A stretch of DNA of 64,000 bases from Virgibacillus litoralis (GCF_017873675.1 NZ_JAGGKK010000010.1:62001-126000), one strand, 5' to 3'. Shown: positions 18,088 to 28,403, counted from the first letter of the stretch. Notes: a model not told the origin generated them from the sequence alone. Translations and numbers: made by a program.

Positions 18088-19194
18088 GTGAGCAGTCAGT
18101 TGTTTGAAGCGATTGATTTTCTAGAAAAAGAAAAAGGTATTGATAAGGATATTCTAATGGAGGCATTGGAAGCCGCGCTAATATCAGCCTACAAGAAAAA
18201 CTTTAAATCTGCTACAAATGTGCGAGTAGATATTGATGAACAATCTGGCACCATGCGCGTGTTTTCACGTAAAACCGTAGTAGAAGAAATTGAGGATGCG
18301 CAAGAGGAAATTTCATTGGATCAAGCAAAAGAAATTGATCCCAATTATGAACTAGAGGATGTTATTGAGGTTGAGGTAACTCCAAAAGACTTCGGACGAA
18401 TCGCAGCCCAAGCTGCAAAACAAGTTGTTACTCAACGCGTAAGGGAAGCTGAACGCGGTGTGATATTTAGCGAGTACGCCGATCGTGAAGAAGATGTCAT
18501 GACAGGGATTATTCAGCGTAAAGATCCACGGTTTGTCTATGTAAACCTTGGTAAAATAGAGGCTAAACTTGCTGAGGCGGAACAAATGCCTACTGAAGAA
18601 TACTATGTCCATGACCGTTTAAAAGTATTTGTTACTAAAGTTGAGAATACGAGTAAAGGTCCACAAATTTATATTTCAAGGTCTCATCCAGGACTATTAA
18701 AGCGTCTATTTGAAATGGAAGTTCCAGAAATTTATGATGGTATTGTTGATATTAAATCAGTGGCAAGAGAAGCAGGGGATCGTTCTAAAATTTCGGTTCA
18801 TGCAGATGATCCTGAAATCGATGCTGTCGGTTCATGTGTTGGTCAAAAAGGACAACGTGTACAAGTGATTGTCAATGAACTTAAAGGTGAAAAGATTGAT
18901 GTCGTTGAATGGTCTGAAGATCCTATTGTCTATGTTTCAAATGCTTTGAGTCCTTCAAAGGTAGTAGAAGTATTAGTAAATGAAGAAGATAAGGCAACAA
19001 CAGTGATTGTACCTGACTATCAACTATCGCTAGCAATTGGTAAACGTGGCCAAAATGCTCGATTAGCAGCAAAATTAACCGGCTGGAAAATTGATATTAA
19101 AAGTGAATCAGAAGCTCGGGAAGAAGGGCTTTTAACAGACGACGAAGATGCAGATGCTTATTCTGACAATGATGAAGATAGTTTGTTCGAATAA
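18088..19194 (+). CDS. nusA: Transcription termination/antitermination factor NusA
   Basis: Binds RNA polymerase and nascent RNA to modulate pausing and intrinsic termination. The 368-residue protein has the N-terminal RNAP-binding domain, an S1 domain (about 135-200, VMTGIIQRKDPRFVYVNLG) and two KH domains (AVGSCVGQKGQRVQVIVNEL; LAIGKRGQNARLAAKLTGW). It ends in a short acidic tail, as in Bacillus, without the E. coli C-terminal repeats. GTG start follows AAGGGGGAAAATAAAA. Confidence 0.98.
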   Translation: MSSQLFEAIDFLEKEKGIDKDILMEALEAALISAYKKNFKSATNVRVDIDEQSGTMRVFSRKTVVEEIEDAQEEISLDQAKEIDPNYELEDVIEVEVTPKDFGRIAAQAAKQVVTQRVREAERGVIFSEYADREEDVMTGIIQRKDPRFVYVNLGKIEAKLAEAEQMPTEEYYVHDRLKVFVTKVENTSKGPQIYISRSHPGLLKRLFEMEVPEIYDGIVDIKSVAREAGDRSKISVHADDPEIDAVGSCVGQKGQRVQVIVNELKGEKIDVVEWSEDPIVYVSNALSPSKVVEVLVNEEDKATTVIVPDYQLSLAIGKRGQNARLAAKLTGWKIDIKSESEAREEGLLTDDEDADAYSDNDEDSLFE

Positions 19195-19207
19195 GGGAGG
19201 TTCTGTA

Positions 19208-19489
19208 ATGGCGAAAAAACGAAAAGTACCAGAACGAAAATGTATAGTTACAAATGAAATGAAACCAAAGAAAGATCTCATTCGTGTTGTCCGTAACAAA
19301 GAAGGAGAAGTCTTTGTTGATCCAACTGGCAAAAAAAACGGCCGTGGAGCATATGTGTCGAATGATATAGCTGTTATAGAAAAGGCTGAACAGGCTGGGA
19401 TTTTAAGCCGTCAGTTAAATACAAAAATTGAACCATCAATTTATGAAGACCTTAAACTAATAGTTGAAGGAAAATATAATGAAAAATAA
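19208..19489 (+). CDS. rnpM: YlxR/RnpM RNA-binding protein
   Basis: Small basic protein (93 aa) with the YlxR signature: RKCIVTNEMKPKKDLIRVVR, then VDPTGKKNGRGAYVSND. In B. subtilis YlxR has been reported to bind and modulate RNase P and was renamed RnpM. ATG at 19208 follows AAGGGAGGTTCTGTA; upstream in-frame extension overlaps nusA and is rejected. It overlaps ylxQ by 11 bases. Confidence 0.92.
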   Translation: MAKKRKVPERKCIVTNEMKPKKDLIRVVRNKEGEVFVDPTGKKNGRGAYVSNDIAVIEKAEQAGILSRQLNTKIEPSIYEDLKLIVEGKYNEK

Positions 19490-19778
19490 TTACTTAAATT
19501 TAATTGGCTTAGCTTATCGGGCTAGAAAGTGTTCTTTAGGGGAAGAAACGATTGTGAAAGACATTAAGCAAAACAGAGCAAAACTTGTTCTTTTGGCAAG
19601 TGACATCGGTCCCCAAACACGAAAAAAAATAACGGACAAATGCAAAACATATGAAGTACCATTTTTAATAGTAGATGATAGAGAAACATTATCAAATGCT
19701 ATTGGAAAATCACAAAGAGTAGCTGTAGCTGTTTTAGATGCAGGATTTGCCACTAAAATTAAATCGTTACTCGGGTAA
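19479..19778 (+). CDS. rplGB: L7Ae-family ribosomal protein YlxQ (RplGB)
   Basis: A 99-residue L7Ae/L30e/S12e/Gadd45-type RNA-binding protein ([49 protein letters not shown]). Members bind kink-turn RNAs. ATG at 19479 is chosen; the in-frame TTG at 19464 is part of the upstream ribosome binding region (GAAGGA). The start overlaps the end of ylxR by 11 bases, implying translational coupling. Confidence 0.92.
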   Translation: MKNNYLNLIGLAYRARKCSLGEETIVKDIKQNRAKLVLLASDIGPQTRKKITDKCKTYEVPFLIVDDRETLSNAIGKSQRVAVAVLDAGFATKIKSLLG

Positions 19779-19798
19779 TTAAATTCGGGGGTGGACGT

Positions 19799-21955
19799 AT
19801 GAGTAAGATGCGTGTATATGAATATGCAAAACAAAATAAAACGACAAGTAAAGATGTGATTAACTATTTAAAAGAGTTAAATGTTGAGGTTTCCAACCAC
19901 ATGTCGACAATTTCAATTGAAACGATATTAAAGTTGGATGAAAAGTTTGGAACAAAAGAAACGGAAAAACCGAAGCAAAAGGAAACACCGAAAAAACCAG
20001 CAAATAACAACAACGTTGCAAATCAAGCAAAAAAAGAAAATAAACCAACTAATAATGGGAAGTCTAATAACAATCCAAAATCACAGCAGGCTCAGCAAAA
20101 AAAGGGTCAGAAGAACAATAACAAAAAGCATCAGCAGGGTAAAAATGCCAAAAGGAACAATCAAGCGCCTCAGCAGCAACAAAAACCTGTTGTTAAGGAA
20201 ACGCCGAAACATATTACTTACAGCGAAACACTAACGGTAAGTGATTTGGCAGCTAAACTAAATAAAGATGCATCGGAAATTATTAAGAAGTTAATGTTCC
20301 TTGGTGTAATGGCGACGAAAAACCAGGATCTTGATGATGATGCAGTCGAGCTAATTTGTGCAGAGTATGATGTGGAAGTAGAGAAGGAAATAATCCTGGA
20401 AGATACTGATTTTGATAAGTACCGGGAAGAAAATAATGAAGCTGACTTAATTGAGAGACCTGCAGTTGTAACCATTATGGGACACGTTGACCATGGTAAA
20501 ACAACATTATTGGATGCAATTCGCCACACAAAAGTAACTGAAGGTGAAGCTGGTGGTATTACCCAGCATATTGGGGCGTATCAAGTACGAAGTGAAGGTA
20601 AGAAAGTAACATTCCTTGATACACCAGGACATGCTGCTTTTACTAGCATGCGTTCTCGCGGTGCACAAGTAACCGATATCGCTATATTAGTTGTTGCGGC
20701 GGATGATGGTGTAATGCCACAAACGATTGAAGCGATTAATCATGCCAAAGCTGCGGAAGTTCCAATTATTGTAGCAGTTAACAAAATGGACAAAGAAGGC
20801 GCTAACCCAGATCGTGTTATGCAGGAGTTAACAGAGTATGAACTTGTACCTGAAGACTGGGGGGGCAGTACAATATTTGTTAATTTGTCTGCTGTCAAAC
20901 ATGAAGGAATCGATGATTTACTTGAAATGATTCAGCTTGTTTCAGAAGTAGAGGAATTGAAAGCTGATCCAAATAACAATGCCTTTGGTACAGTAATTGA
21001 TGCTCGGCTTGACAAAGGAAGAGGGTCTGTTGCTACATTACTAGTACAAAACGGGACATTACATGTAGGTGATTCTGTAGTTGTCGGAAACACTTTTGGA
21101 CGCGTTCGTGCGATGGTTAGTGATCTGGGTCAACGGATAAATGAAGCTGGTCCATCAACACCAGTTGAAATCACTGGATTAAGCGATGTTCCACAAGCCG
21201 GCGATCAATTCCTAGTATTTAACGATGAGAAGAAATCACGTCAAATTGGTGAAGCACGTCAGCAAAAGCATATTCAGGAAAATCGTACAGAACAAACTAA
21301 AGTAAGTATCGATGATTTATTCGATCAGATTAAAGAAGGCGAAATGAAGGATATAAACCTTATAGTTAAGGCAGATGTTCAAGGATCTGCAGAAGCTATG
21401 GCTGCTTCATTGAGGAAGATTGAAGTTGAAGGTGTTAAAATAAAAATTATTCACACAGGTGTAGGTGCTATTACTGAATCTGACATTATTTTGGCATCCG
21501 CTTCAAATGCAATTGTAATTGGATTCAATGTACGACCAGATGCTAACGCGAAGAAGGCTGCAGAATCAGAAAAAGTAGATGTGCGTTTACATCGCGTTAT
21601 TTATAAGGTTATCGAAGAGATAGAATTAGCTATGAAAGGTATGCTGGATCCTATATACGAAGAAAAGGTAATAGGTCAAGCAGAAGTTCGTGAAATATTC
21701 AAGGTTTCCAAAATTGGAACTATCGCTGGTAGTTATGTAACAGAAGGTAAGATTACACGTGACTCTGGAGTACGTATTATTCGTGACAGTGTGGTGCAGT
21801 TTGAAGGGGAAATAGACGCATTAAAACGTTTTAAAGATGATGTCAAAGAAGTTGCAAAAAACTATGAATGTGGTATCACAATTAAAAAGTTTAATGATAT
21901 TAAAGAAGGCGACGTAATTGAAGCATTTGTCATGGAGGAGATTGAACGCAAATGA
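19799..21955 (+). CDS. infB: Translation initiation factor IF-2
   Basis: GTPase that brings fMet-tRNA to the 30S subunit. The 718-residue protein has an N-terminal IF2-N subdomain ([21 protein letters not shown]), a long Asn/Gln/Lys-rich linker (about 55-140), a second IF2-N domain, and the G domain from about 220 ([21 protein letters not shown]). Domains II, III and the tRNA-binding C2 domain follow. It is similar in length to B. subtilis IF2 (716). It overlaps ylxP by four bases (ATGA). Confidence 0.98.
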   Translation: MSKMRVYEYAKQNKTTSKDVINYLKELNVEVSNHMSTISIETILKLDEKFGTKETEKPKQKETPKKPANNNNVANQAKKENKPTNNGKSNNNPKSQQAQQKKGQKNNNKKHQQGKNAKRNNQAPQQQQKPVVKETPKHITYSETLTVSDLAAKLNKDASEIIKKLMFLGVMATKNQDLDDDAVELICAEYDVEVEKEIILEDTDFDKYREENNEADLIERPAVVTIMGHVDHGKTTLLDAIRHTKVTEGEAGGITQHIGAYQVRSEGKKVTFLDTPGHAAFTSMRSRGAQVTDIAILVVAADDGVMPQTIEAINHAKAAEVPIIVAVNKMDKEGANPDRVMQELTEYELVPEDWGGSTIFVNLSAVKHEGIDDLLEMIQLVSEVEELKADPNNNAFGTVIDARLDKGRGSVATLLVQNGTLHVGDSVVVGNTFGRVRAMVSDLGQRINEAGPSTPVEITGLSDVPQAGDQFLVFNDEKKSRQIGEARQQKHIQENRTEQTKVSIDDLFDQIKEGEMKDINLIVKADVQGSAEAMAASLRKIEVEGVKIKIIHTGVGAITESDIILASASNAIVIGFNVRPDANAKKAAESEKVDVRLHRVIYKVIEEIELAMKGMLDPIYEEKVIGQAEVREIFKVSKIGTIAGSYVTEGKITRDSGVRIIRDSVVQFEGEIDALKRFKDDVKEVAKNYECGITIKKFNDIKEGDVIEAFVMEEIERK

Positions 21956-22230
21956 TAATTTATGCTGAAGTAGAATGCATTCTCTATGAAGGTCATTCAC
22001 TTAAGCAAAAACGTTCTGTTATCAAAAGTTTAATGGCTAAATTACGTAATGAATTAAATGTAGCAGTAACAGAGTTAGATTATCATGATTTATGGCAACG
22101 TACTAAATTTGGAATTGTGACAGTTTCCAATGAAAAAAAACATGCTGAACAGGTTATCCAGGAAGGTTTGCGTATTATTGACACATTTAATGAACTGGAA
22201 CGGACATTAACAGATGTTGAGCATGTATAA
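21952..22230 (+). CDS. ylxP: DUF503 family protein YlxP
   Basis: A 92-residue protein of the DUF503/YlxP family ([41 protein letters not shown]). It is found between infB and rbfA in most Firmicutes, and a role near ribosome biogenesis is suggested only by context. The start overlaps the infB stop in ATGA. Confidence 0.9.
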   Translation: MIIYAEVECILYEGHSLKQKRSVIKSLMAKLRNELNVAVTELDYHDLWQRTKFGIVTVSNEKKHAEQVIQEGLRIIDTFNELERTLTDVEHV

Positions 22231-22268
22231 TCAAATTATCAGGTTGTCAATTTACAGAGGTGATCAAA

Positions 22269-22616
22269 ATGAGTGACATTCGTTCAAATCGTGTCGCAGA
22301 GCAAATGAAAAAAGAGTTAGGTGAGCTTTTAAGCAAAAAAATCAAAGATCCACGGGTTGGATTTGTTACCGTAACAGATGTTGACGTAACTGGTGACTTA
22401 CAACAGGCGAAAATTTTTATATCTGTTCTAGGCGATGAACAAAAAAAACATGATACACTTGTCGGCTTAGCTAAAGCTAAAGGGTTTATCCGTTCTGAAA
22501 TCGGGAATCGCATCCGTTTACGGAAAACACCAGAGATAACATTTGAATTTGATGAAGCTTTCGAATATGGAAATCGCATCGAAACAATTTTACGTGATTT
22601 AAACAAAGACAAGTAA
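22269..22616 (+). CDS. rbfA: Ribosome-binding factor A
   Basis: KH-fold factor for maturation of the 16S rRNA 5' end and cold adaptation. The 115-residue protein shows [48 protein letters not shown] and [27 protein letters not shown] at 22269 is used; the in-frame GTG at 22260 is inside the GAGGTGATC ribosome binding site. A terminator follows. Confidence 0.96.
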   Translation: MSDIRSNRVAEQMKKELGELLSKKIKDPRVGFVTVTDVDVTGDLQQAKIFISVLGDEQKKHDTLVGLAKAKGFIRSEIGNRIRLRKTPEITFEFDEAFEYGNRIETILRDLNKDK

Positions 22617-22631
22617 TATATAGTGAAATTT

Positions 22632-22669
22632 AATCTGACCCACAAACTAAATGAGTGGGTCAGATTTTT
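22632..22669 (+). terminator. Intrinsic terminator after rbfA
   Basis: AATCTGACCCA (22632-22642) pairs with TGGGTCAGATT (22656-22666), extended inward by a C-G pair, then a T-run. It divides the nusA operon from truB. Confidence 0.9.
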
Positions 22670-22704
22670 CCATGCACGATACATAAGTCTCAGGAGCTGG
22701 TTAA

Positions 22705-23598
22705 ATGAATGGTATATTGCCTTTATGGAAACCAAAAGGAATGACCTCCCATGATTGTGTAATAGCAATTAGGAAAAAATTCCATTTAAAGAAAGTAGGA
22801 CATACAGGAACCCTTGACCCGGAGGTTGAAGGTGTTTTGCCTATTTGTATTGGACAGGCAACTAAAATTGTTCCCTATTTGACAGATACCAAGAAGACAT
22901 ACATAGCACAAGTGATGTTAGGAGTTGCTACTGAAACTGAAGATAGTCACGGTGCAATTATCGAGAAATATAAAGTGGTAAATCCTCCATCTAAACAGTC
23001 GATTGAAAACGTGTTACAATTGTTTAGGGGAGAGATCACACAAATTCCTCCAATGTATTCAGCTGTTAAAGTAAATGGTAAAAAGTTATATGAATATGCA
23101 AGGGCAAATGAACAAGTAGAACGGCTACAGCGGAAAGTAGTAATTTACCAGCTTAACCAAGTGGGAGATACAGAAGATCACGATAGGTTTACGATAAAGG
23201 TAACCTGTTCAAAAGGTACATATATACGAACATTATGTGTAGATATCGGTAAGAAGTTAGGTTACCCAGCACATATGTCACATTTGGTTAGAACAGAAAC
23301 AGGAATTATTAAAAAGGAAGACACTGTTACATTTAAGGCTATTGATGAAGCGATAGAGTTGCACAACGAAGAAAAGTTATTGATACCAATTTCAAAAGGT
23401 TTAAATCATCTGGAACATATTAACGTTGATGAAAACACTAAAAAGCGAGTGCTGTATGGCCAAAAGCTGCCAAAGCCTGATAATGTTTCAAAGTCAGATC
23501 CATTTGTAATGATGTTTGATAAACAAGTGTTGGCAATTTATCAAATACATCCTGAAAAAACGGATCTAATTAAACCAATTAGAGTTTTTAAAGAGTGA
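22705..23598 (+). CDS. truB: tRNA pseudouridine(55) synthase TruB
   Basis: Makes pseudouridine 55 in the T-arm of tRNAs. The 297-residue product has KPKGMTSHDCV, the catalytic motif GHTGTLDPEVEGVLPICIGQATKI (Asp of TLDP) and KTYIAQVMLGVATETED, plus SKGTYIRTLCVDIG and the C-terminal PUA-like region. Start ATG follows CAGGAGCTGG. It is directly followed by ribF. Confidence 0.96.
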   Translation: MNGILPLWKPKGMTSHDCVIAIRKKFHLKKVGHTGTLDPEVEGVLPICIGQATKIVPYLTDTKKTYIAQVMLGVATETEDSHGAIIEKYKVVNPPSKQSIENVLQLFRGEITQIPPMYSAVKVNGKKLYEYARANEQVERLQRKVVIYQLNQVGDTEDHDRFTIKVTCSKGTYIRTLCVDIGKKLGYPAHMSHLVRTETGIIKKEDTVTFKAIDEAIELHNEEKLLIPISKGLNHLEHINVDENTKKRVLYGQKLPKPDNVSKSDPFVMMFDKQVLAIYQIHPEKTDLIKPIRVFKE

Positions 23599-23618
23599 AA
23601 AAGAGTAGGTGAAGAGCG

Positions 23619-24557
23619 TTGCGAACGATTGAATTAACATATCCTCACACGTTGATATTAGAAGAGCTACCGGAAACAGTCGCTGCTATAGGTTTTTTTG
23701 ATGGTATCCATAAAGGTCATCAAAAAGTTATACAAACAGCTGTATCTAAGGCGAAGGAACGTAAAATGGAAAGTGCGGTTATTACCTTTCATCCTCATCC
23801 ATCTGTTGTATTAAAAAAAGATGCACCACATGTAAGATATATTACTCCTTTAAGGGAGAAGCAAGAGATTCTACAGCAATTGGATGTAAATCGTCTTTAT
23901 GTTATTACCTTTAATAAAGAATTAGCATCACTTGAACCACAGCAATTTATTGATCATTTTATTATTGGATTAAAAATTAAACATTTAGTGGCAGGATTCG
24001 ATTTTTCGTATGGACATAAAGGTCAAGGTAATATGGAACGGATTAAAAACCAAACAAAAGGTTTATTTGATTATACAACAATCGGCAAAGTCGAACTGGA
24101 TGATGAAAAGGTGAGTTCTTCTAGAATAAGAGAGCTTCTCCAAAATGGTGAACTTGAAAAAGCCAACTATTTGCTAGGACGGCCGCTTACTATTCAAGGG
24201 ATTGTTGTTGAAGGTGATCAGCGCGGAAGAACAATTGGATACCCAACCGCAAACTTAAGCGTTACCTCAGATACACTATTGCCTAAAGTCGGTGTATATG
24301 CAGTAAAAGTACTTTATAAAAATGAAGTCTATGAAGGAATGGCGAATCTCGGGTATAATCCAACATTTACAGATGACAGGGTTGAACCATCTGTAGAGGT
24401 TAATATTTTTGATTATAATAATGATTTATATGGTGAAGAACTGTATGTAGAATGGCATAAATTCATTCGAGAAGAGGAAAAATTTAATAGTGTTGAAGAA
24501 TTAGTCGACTATATAGATAATGATGAAAAATATATTCGTAATTACTTTTACAGTTAA
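23619..24557 (+). CDS. ribF: Bifunctional riboflavin kinase / FAD synthetase
   Basis: Converts riboflavin to FMN and FAD. The 312-residue protein combines an N-terminal nucleotidyltransferase (GFFDGIHKGHQ with the HxGH-like motif; AGFDFSYGHKGQGN; SSSRIRELL) with a C-terminal flavokinase (GRTIGYPTANL; GVYAVKV; PSVEVNIFDYNNDLYGEELYVEW). TTG at 23619 follows AGGTGAAGAG. Known as ribC in B. subtilis. It is 20 bases after truB, as in other Bacillaceae. Confidence 0.96.
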   Translation: MRTIELTYPHTLILEELPETVAAIGFFDGIHKGHQKVIQTAVSKAKERKMESAVITFHPHPSVVLKKDAPHVRYITPLREKQEILQQLDVNRLYVITFNKELASLEPQQFIDHFIIGLKIKHLVAGFDFSYGHKGQGNMERIKNQTKGLFDYTTIGKVELDDEKVSSSRIRELLQNGELEKANYLLGRPLTIQGIVVEGDQRGRTIGYPTANLSVTSDTLLPKVGVYAVKVLYKNEVYEGMANLGYNPTFTDDRVEPSVEVNIFDYNNDLYGEELYVEWHKFIREEEKFNSVEELVDYIDNDEKYIRNYFYS

Positions 24558-24690
24558 CGTTTCTTTGATTTACCACTTGCATTTTCAGCGAAAAAGATGT
24601 ACGCTTAGAAACGTAAAACCATCGCTTGGCAGATCGTAACTCCGACGTTTGCTAGGGGACTGGGGATATTAATAATTTAATGGAGGTGAG
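24557..24690 (+). promoter_or_regulatory. Candidate rpsO leader (possible S15 autoregulatory RNA)
   Basis: The 137-base ribF-rpsO gap contains a perfect stem, ACGTTTCT (24557-24564) with AGAAACGT (24607-24614), enclosing about 40 nt. A GC-rich segment follows (CGCTTGGC, then GTTTGCTAGGGGACTGGGG). S15 controls its own mRNA through structured leaders in several bacterial phyla. I cannot place the three-way junction securely. Confidence 0.4.
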
Positions 24691-24694
24691 CCAG

Positions 24695-24964
24695 ATGGCT
24701 ATCACAAAAGAACGTAAAAATGAAATTATTAGTGAACACAAAGTTCACGATAATGACACTGGTTCTCCAGAAGTACAAATTGCTGTACTTACTGAAGAGA
24801 TCACAACACTGAATGAACATTTACGTGTTCATAAAAAGGATCATCATTCACGCCGTGGTCTTTTGAAAATGGTTGGTAAACGTCGTAACTTGCTTAATTA
24901 CCTACGTAATAACGATGTTACACGCTACCGTCAATTAATTAAAAAACTTGGCCTACGCCGATAA
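24695..24964 (+). CDS. rpsO: 30S ribosomal protein uS15
   Basis: Primary 16S-binding protein of the central domain. The 89-residue sequence ([34 protein letters not shown]...[26 protein letters not shown]) is a standard S15. ATG at 24695; an in-frame ATG at 24680 coincides with the Shine-Dalgarno ATGGAGGTGA, as also seen at pyrH. A terminator follows immediately. Confidence 0.98.
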   Translation: MAITKERKNEIISEHKVHDNDTGSPEVQIAVLTEEITTLNEHLRVHKKDHHSRRGLLKMVGKRRNLLNYLRNNDVTRYRQLIKKLGLRR

Positions 24965-24971
24965 GTATTTT

Positions 24972-24999
24972 AAAAAGCAGGAGCAATCCTGCTTTTTTT
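24972..24999 (+). terminator. Intrinsic terminator after rpsO
   Basis: AAAAAGCAGGA (24972-24982) pairs with TCCTGCTTTTT (24987-24997), loop GCAA, T-run. Repeat C begins at its end. Confidence 0.9.
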
Positions 25000-25090
25000 A
25001 GCAGATAAGAAAGTATAACTACTTTCTTACTGCATAAGTGCAACTAAGGCAATTCGCCCATAAGGCTTGGCGAATGCCAAGTTTTCTAAT
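25000..25090 (+). repeat. Two-hairpin dispersed element, copy C (with compensatory changes)
   Basis: Hairpin 1 is identical to copy A except for loop TAAC. In the second half, A's GGCTTATC/GATAAGCC pair is replaced by GGCAATTCGCC (25048-25058) and GGCGAATGCC (25069-25078), which still pair over 10 bp with one bulge. Hairpin 2 (CTTGGC...GCCAAG, TTTT) is kept. A second partial hairpin-1 unit with GAAAGTATAAATAATTTC lies at 25096-25134. Confidence 0.85.
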
Positions 25091-25214
25091 CAATTCAGAA
25101 AGTATAAATAATTTCTTACTGAATAAATGCAACTATACATAAAATTTACATTTTGGCTTATTAACTATAAAATGAATGGTAGAATGTTTTACATTGAAAG
25201 GAGTACTATTACAA

Positions 25215-27329
25215 ATGGCAGAAGAAAATCAAGAATTCTCCACAGAAATTGCCGGTAAGAAATTTATCGTTGAAACGGGAGAATTCGCAAAACAAGCGAA
25301 CGGGGCATGTATGATTCGCTACGGTGATACCTCTGTATTATCAGTAGCAACAGCATCCAAAGAACCAAAAGACTTACCCTTTTTCCCTTTAACTGTTAAT
25401 TATGAGGAACGTTTATATGCTGTTGGGAAAATACCTGGAGGATTTATTAAGAGGGAGGGTCGTCCAAGCGATAAAGCCACTCTGACATCACGTCTGATTG
25501 ACAGACCGATACGACCACTTTTCCCAGATGGCTATAGAAATGAAGTACAAGTTATCAGCACGGTTATGAGTGTTGATCAGGATTGTTCTTCCGAAATGGC
25601 TGCAATGATAGGATCTTCTATCGCATTGGGAATTTCTGATATCCAACTCTCAGAACCAATAGCCGGAGTAAATGTTGGACTTGTAGATGGAGAGTTCATT
25701 ATTAATCCAGACATTGAGCAACAGAAAAATAGTGAAATCGAATTAACTGTTGCTGGTACAAAAGATGCTATTAATATGGTTGAAGCAGGAGCACAGGAAG
25801 TACCAGAAGATGTTATGCTTGAAGCCATTATGTTTGGACATAAGGAAATTACTCGCCTTGTTGAATTTCAAGAGAAAATAATTGCTGCTGTTGGTGTTGA
25901 GAAAGCTGATATGCCATTACTTGATACAGACGAAGACATTGCTGCAAAAGTGGAGTCCGAAGCTAAAGGTAAATTGCAGGAAGCAATTAAAGTAGAAGAA
26001 AAACACGCTAGAGAAGAAGCAATCAGTAATGTAAAGAATGAAGTATTAGCCTCATACGAAGATGCCGATGAAGAAGTTATTGGTGATGTAAAAGCGACAC
26101 TTGATAAAATGGTAAAAGAGGAAGTACGTCGTTTAATCACCAAAGAGAAAATACGTCCAGACGGCCGTAAAGTTGATGAAATACGTCCGTTATCATCGAG
26201 AATTAACGTGTTACCACGGACACATGGTTCTGGTCTTTTCACACGTGGACAAACCCAGGCTTTGAGTGTGTGTACTTTAGGGGCATTAGGTGATGTACAA
26301 ATTTTGGACGGTCTTGATTTGGAAGAGTCCAAGCGTTTCATGCATCATTATAATTTCCCGAAATACAGTGTTGGCGAAACAGGGCCAATTAGAGGACCTG
26401 GTCGTCGTGAGATCGGACATGGTGCTTTAGGAGAGCGTGCGCTTGAGAAAGTTATACCTTCTGAAAAAGACTTTCCATATACGATTCGCTTAGTATCAGA
26501 AGTTTTAGAGTCGAATGGTTCTACATCACAAGCAAGTATTTGTGCAAGCACACTAGCTATGATGGATGCTGGTGTACCGATTAAGACACCTGTTGCAGGT
26601 ATCGCGATGGGGCTTGTTAAATCTGGTGAAGACTATACAATTTTGTCAGACATTCAAGGTATGGAAGATGCACTTGGTGATATGGACTTTAAAGTAGCTG
26701 GAACTGAAAAAGGTGTTACAGCACTTCAAATGGATATTAAAGTTGACGGACTTTCAAAAGAAATTTTGAAGGAAGCATTAACCCAGGCTAAAAAAGGCCG
26801 TATGCATATTCTGGAATCCATGCTTGCGACAATTAAAGAGCCAAAATCTGAGCTGTCACAATATGCACCTAAGATCCTAACGATGAAAATAAACCCAGAT
26901 AAAATCAGATCTGTGATTGGACCAAGCGGTAAACAGATTAATCAAATCATTGAAGAAACTGGTGCAAAAATTGATATCGAACAGGATGGAAGTGTATTTA
27001 TCTCATCAACTGATGCTTCCATGAACGAAAGAACAAAAGAGATTATTGAAGATCTTGTGCGGGAAGTTGAAGCAGGACAAATGTATATGGGAACAGTTAA
27101 GCGTATTGAGAAATTCGGAGCATTTGTAGAGTTATTCAAAGGAAAAGATGGCTTGGTTCATATATCTGAGCTAGCAGAAGAACGAACGAATAAGGTTGAA
27201 GATGTTGTATCAATCGGTGATCAAATTATGGTCAAAGTTAAAGAAATTGATAATCAAGGTCGGGTAAACCTTTCAAGAAAAGCTGTATTAAAAGAAGAAA
27301 AAGAAAAAAGTGAAAAATCGAGTATGTAA
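25215..27329 (+). CDS. pnp: Polyribonucleotide nucleotidyltransferase (PNPase)
   Basis: Phosphorolytic 3'-5' exoribonuclease of mRNA decay. The 704-residue protein has two RNase PH domains (first about 10-140, [26 protein letters not shown]; second about 315-540, [16 protein letters not shown] and the [11 protein letters not shown] block). An alpha-helical linker lies between them, then a KH domain ([22 protein letters not shown]) and an S1 domain ([17 protein letters not shown]). ATG at 25215 follows AAAGGAG; the frame extends upstream to a TTG without a site. RNase Y, another decay enzyme, is encoded at 53438. Confidence 0.97.
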   Translation: MAEENQEFSTEIAGKKFIVETGEFAKQANGACMIRYGDTSVLSVATASKEPKDLPFFPLTVNYEERLYAVGKIPGGFIKREGRPSDKATLTSRLIDRPIRPLFPDGYRNEVQVISTVMSVDQDCSSEMAAMIGSSIALGISDIQLSEPIAGVNVGLVDGEFIINPDIEQQKNSEIELTVAGTKDAINMVEAGAQEVPEDVMLEAIMFGHKEITRLVEFQEKIIAAVGVEKADMPLLDTDEDIAAKVESEAKGKLQEAIKVEEKHAREEAISNVKNEVLASYEDADEEVIGDVKATLDKMVKEEVRRLITKEKIRPDGRKVDEIRPLSSRINVLPRTHGSGLFTRGQTQALSVCTLGALGDVQILDGLDLEESKRFMHHYNFPKYSVGETGPIRGPGRREIGHGALGERALEKVIPSEKDFPYTIRLVSEVLESNGSTSQASICASTLAMMDAGVPIKTPVAGIAMGLVKSGEDYTILSDIQGMEDALGDMDFKVAGTEKGVTALQMDIKVDGLSKEILKEALTQAKKGRMHILESMLATIKEPKSELSQYAPKILTMKINPDKIRSVIGPSGKQINQIIEETGAKIDIEQDGSVFISSTDASMNERTKEIIEDLVREVEAGQMYMGTVKRIEKFGAFVELFKGKDGLVHISELAEERTNKVEDVVSIGDQIMVKVKEIDNQGRVNLSRKAVLKEEKEKSEKSSM

Positions 27330-27343
27330 GCTGTATTAAAATC

Positions 27344-27372
27344 AAGAAGCTGGAGAGCCAGTTTCTTTTTTT
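27344..27372 (+). terminator. Intrinsic terminator after pnp
   Basis: AAGAAGCTGG (27344-27353) pairs with CCAGTTTCTT (27358-27367) with one G-U, loop AGAG, then T-run. Confidence 0.85.
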
Positions 27373-27394
27373 ATGCTTTCATATCCTGTCCTTC

Positions 27395-27410
27395 TCATTC
27401 ATATGAATGA
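27395..27410. promoter_or_regulatory. 16-bp perfect palindrome ahead of ylxY
   Basis: TCATTCAT joined to ATGAATGA, ending a few bases before the ylxY ribosome binding site (AGGGGGG). Possible operator; no known regulator box is recognised. Confidence 0.35.
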
Positions 27411-27426
27411 ATGAGGGGGGATTTGA

Positions 27427-28374
27427 ATGTATCGCTATCGTGCTATTATTCATTTTTGCGTATTTATTATTGTTGTAGCATTGGCATTTAACAATAGCTA
27501 TAATCCATTTATTTTAAATGATGCCGAAACGTTTTCTTTTACTGTATCTAAATCGGAGGATTCTCTGTTTCAAAAAATCAGAACAAAAAGTACTAAATAT
27601 AGAAAACCTCCTGAAAATGCAATAATTGATAAAGTGTGGAAGAAAACACCCGGATTAAATGGTGTCCGAGTAGATGTTAATAAATCATATGAACAAATGA
27701 AAAAGGGTGGTGTATTTGACGAGACACTACTGGTTTATGAACAGGTTCCACCGAACATTACTTATAAAGAACTTCCAGCTGCTCCTACTTACAGAGGCCA
27801 TCCAGAAAAAGACATGATTGCGTTCTTAATAAATGTGTCATGGGGAGATGAGTATATTCCCTCGATACTTAACGTTCTGAAAAAGCATAACGTCAAAGCA
27901 ACATTCTTTATTGAAGGGAAATGGGCTCAGGAAAATGCTGATTTCGTCAAAATGATTGATGAACAGGGTCATGTAATAGGTAATCATGCATATAATCATC
28001 CGGATATGTCTCGCTTGTCTAAACAGCAAATAACTGAACAAATCAATAGAACAAATGAAATTCTTAAAGCAATTACTGATAATAAACCAAAATGGTTAGC
28101 TCCGCCAAGCGGCAGTTACAACGATCAAGTAGTTAAAATTGCACATGAAATGAACATGGAAACGATCCTGTGGAGTATAGATACGATTGATTGGAAGAAT
28201 CCATCTGTATCTGTTATGATGAACCGAGTAAACAACAACATTCATCCTGGTGCTACAGTATTAATGCACCCTACATCCTCAACAGCACAAGGATTAGATT
28301 CGTTAATTGTAAATATAAAAGAAAAAGGTTATAAAATAGGAGCGATTACTTCATTACTGAATGAGGAAAGATAG
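27427..28374 (+). CDS. ylxY: YlxY family polysaccharide-deacetylase-like protein (probably inactive)
   Basis: A 315-residue secreted or membrane-anchored protein: N-terminal hydrophobic segment (IIHFCVFIIVVALAF, residues 7-21), then a NodB-type fold from about 125. The canonical TFDDGP motif is replaced by LINVSWGDE, so the catalytic base and metal Asp are missing, while the H-x3-H pair (HAYNH, His177/181) remains. This matches the YlxY family, found after pnp in Bacillus and predicted to be related to sporulation deacetylases. Enzymatic activity is doubtful. Start ATG follows a GGGGGG-rich site. Confidence 0.88.
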   Translation: MYRYRAIIHFCVFIIVVALAFNNSYNPFILNDAETFSFTVSKSEDSLFQKIRTKSTKYRKPPENAIIDKVWKKTPGLNGVRVDVNKSYEQMKKGGVFDETLLVYEQVPPNITYKELPAAPTYRGHPEKDMIAFLINVSWGDEYIPSILNVLKKHNVKATFFIEGKWAQENADFVKMIDEQGHVIGNHAYNHPDMSRLSKQQITEQINRTNEILKAITDNKPKWLAPPSGSYNDQVVKIAHEMNMETILWSIDTIDWKNPSVSVMMNRVNNNIHPGATVLMHPTSSTAQGLDSLIVNIKEKGYKIGAITSLLNEER

Positions 28375-28403
28375 TATTTGGATGGATTTTAGGAGGAAAT
28401 ACA

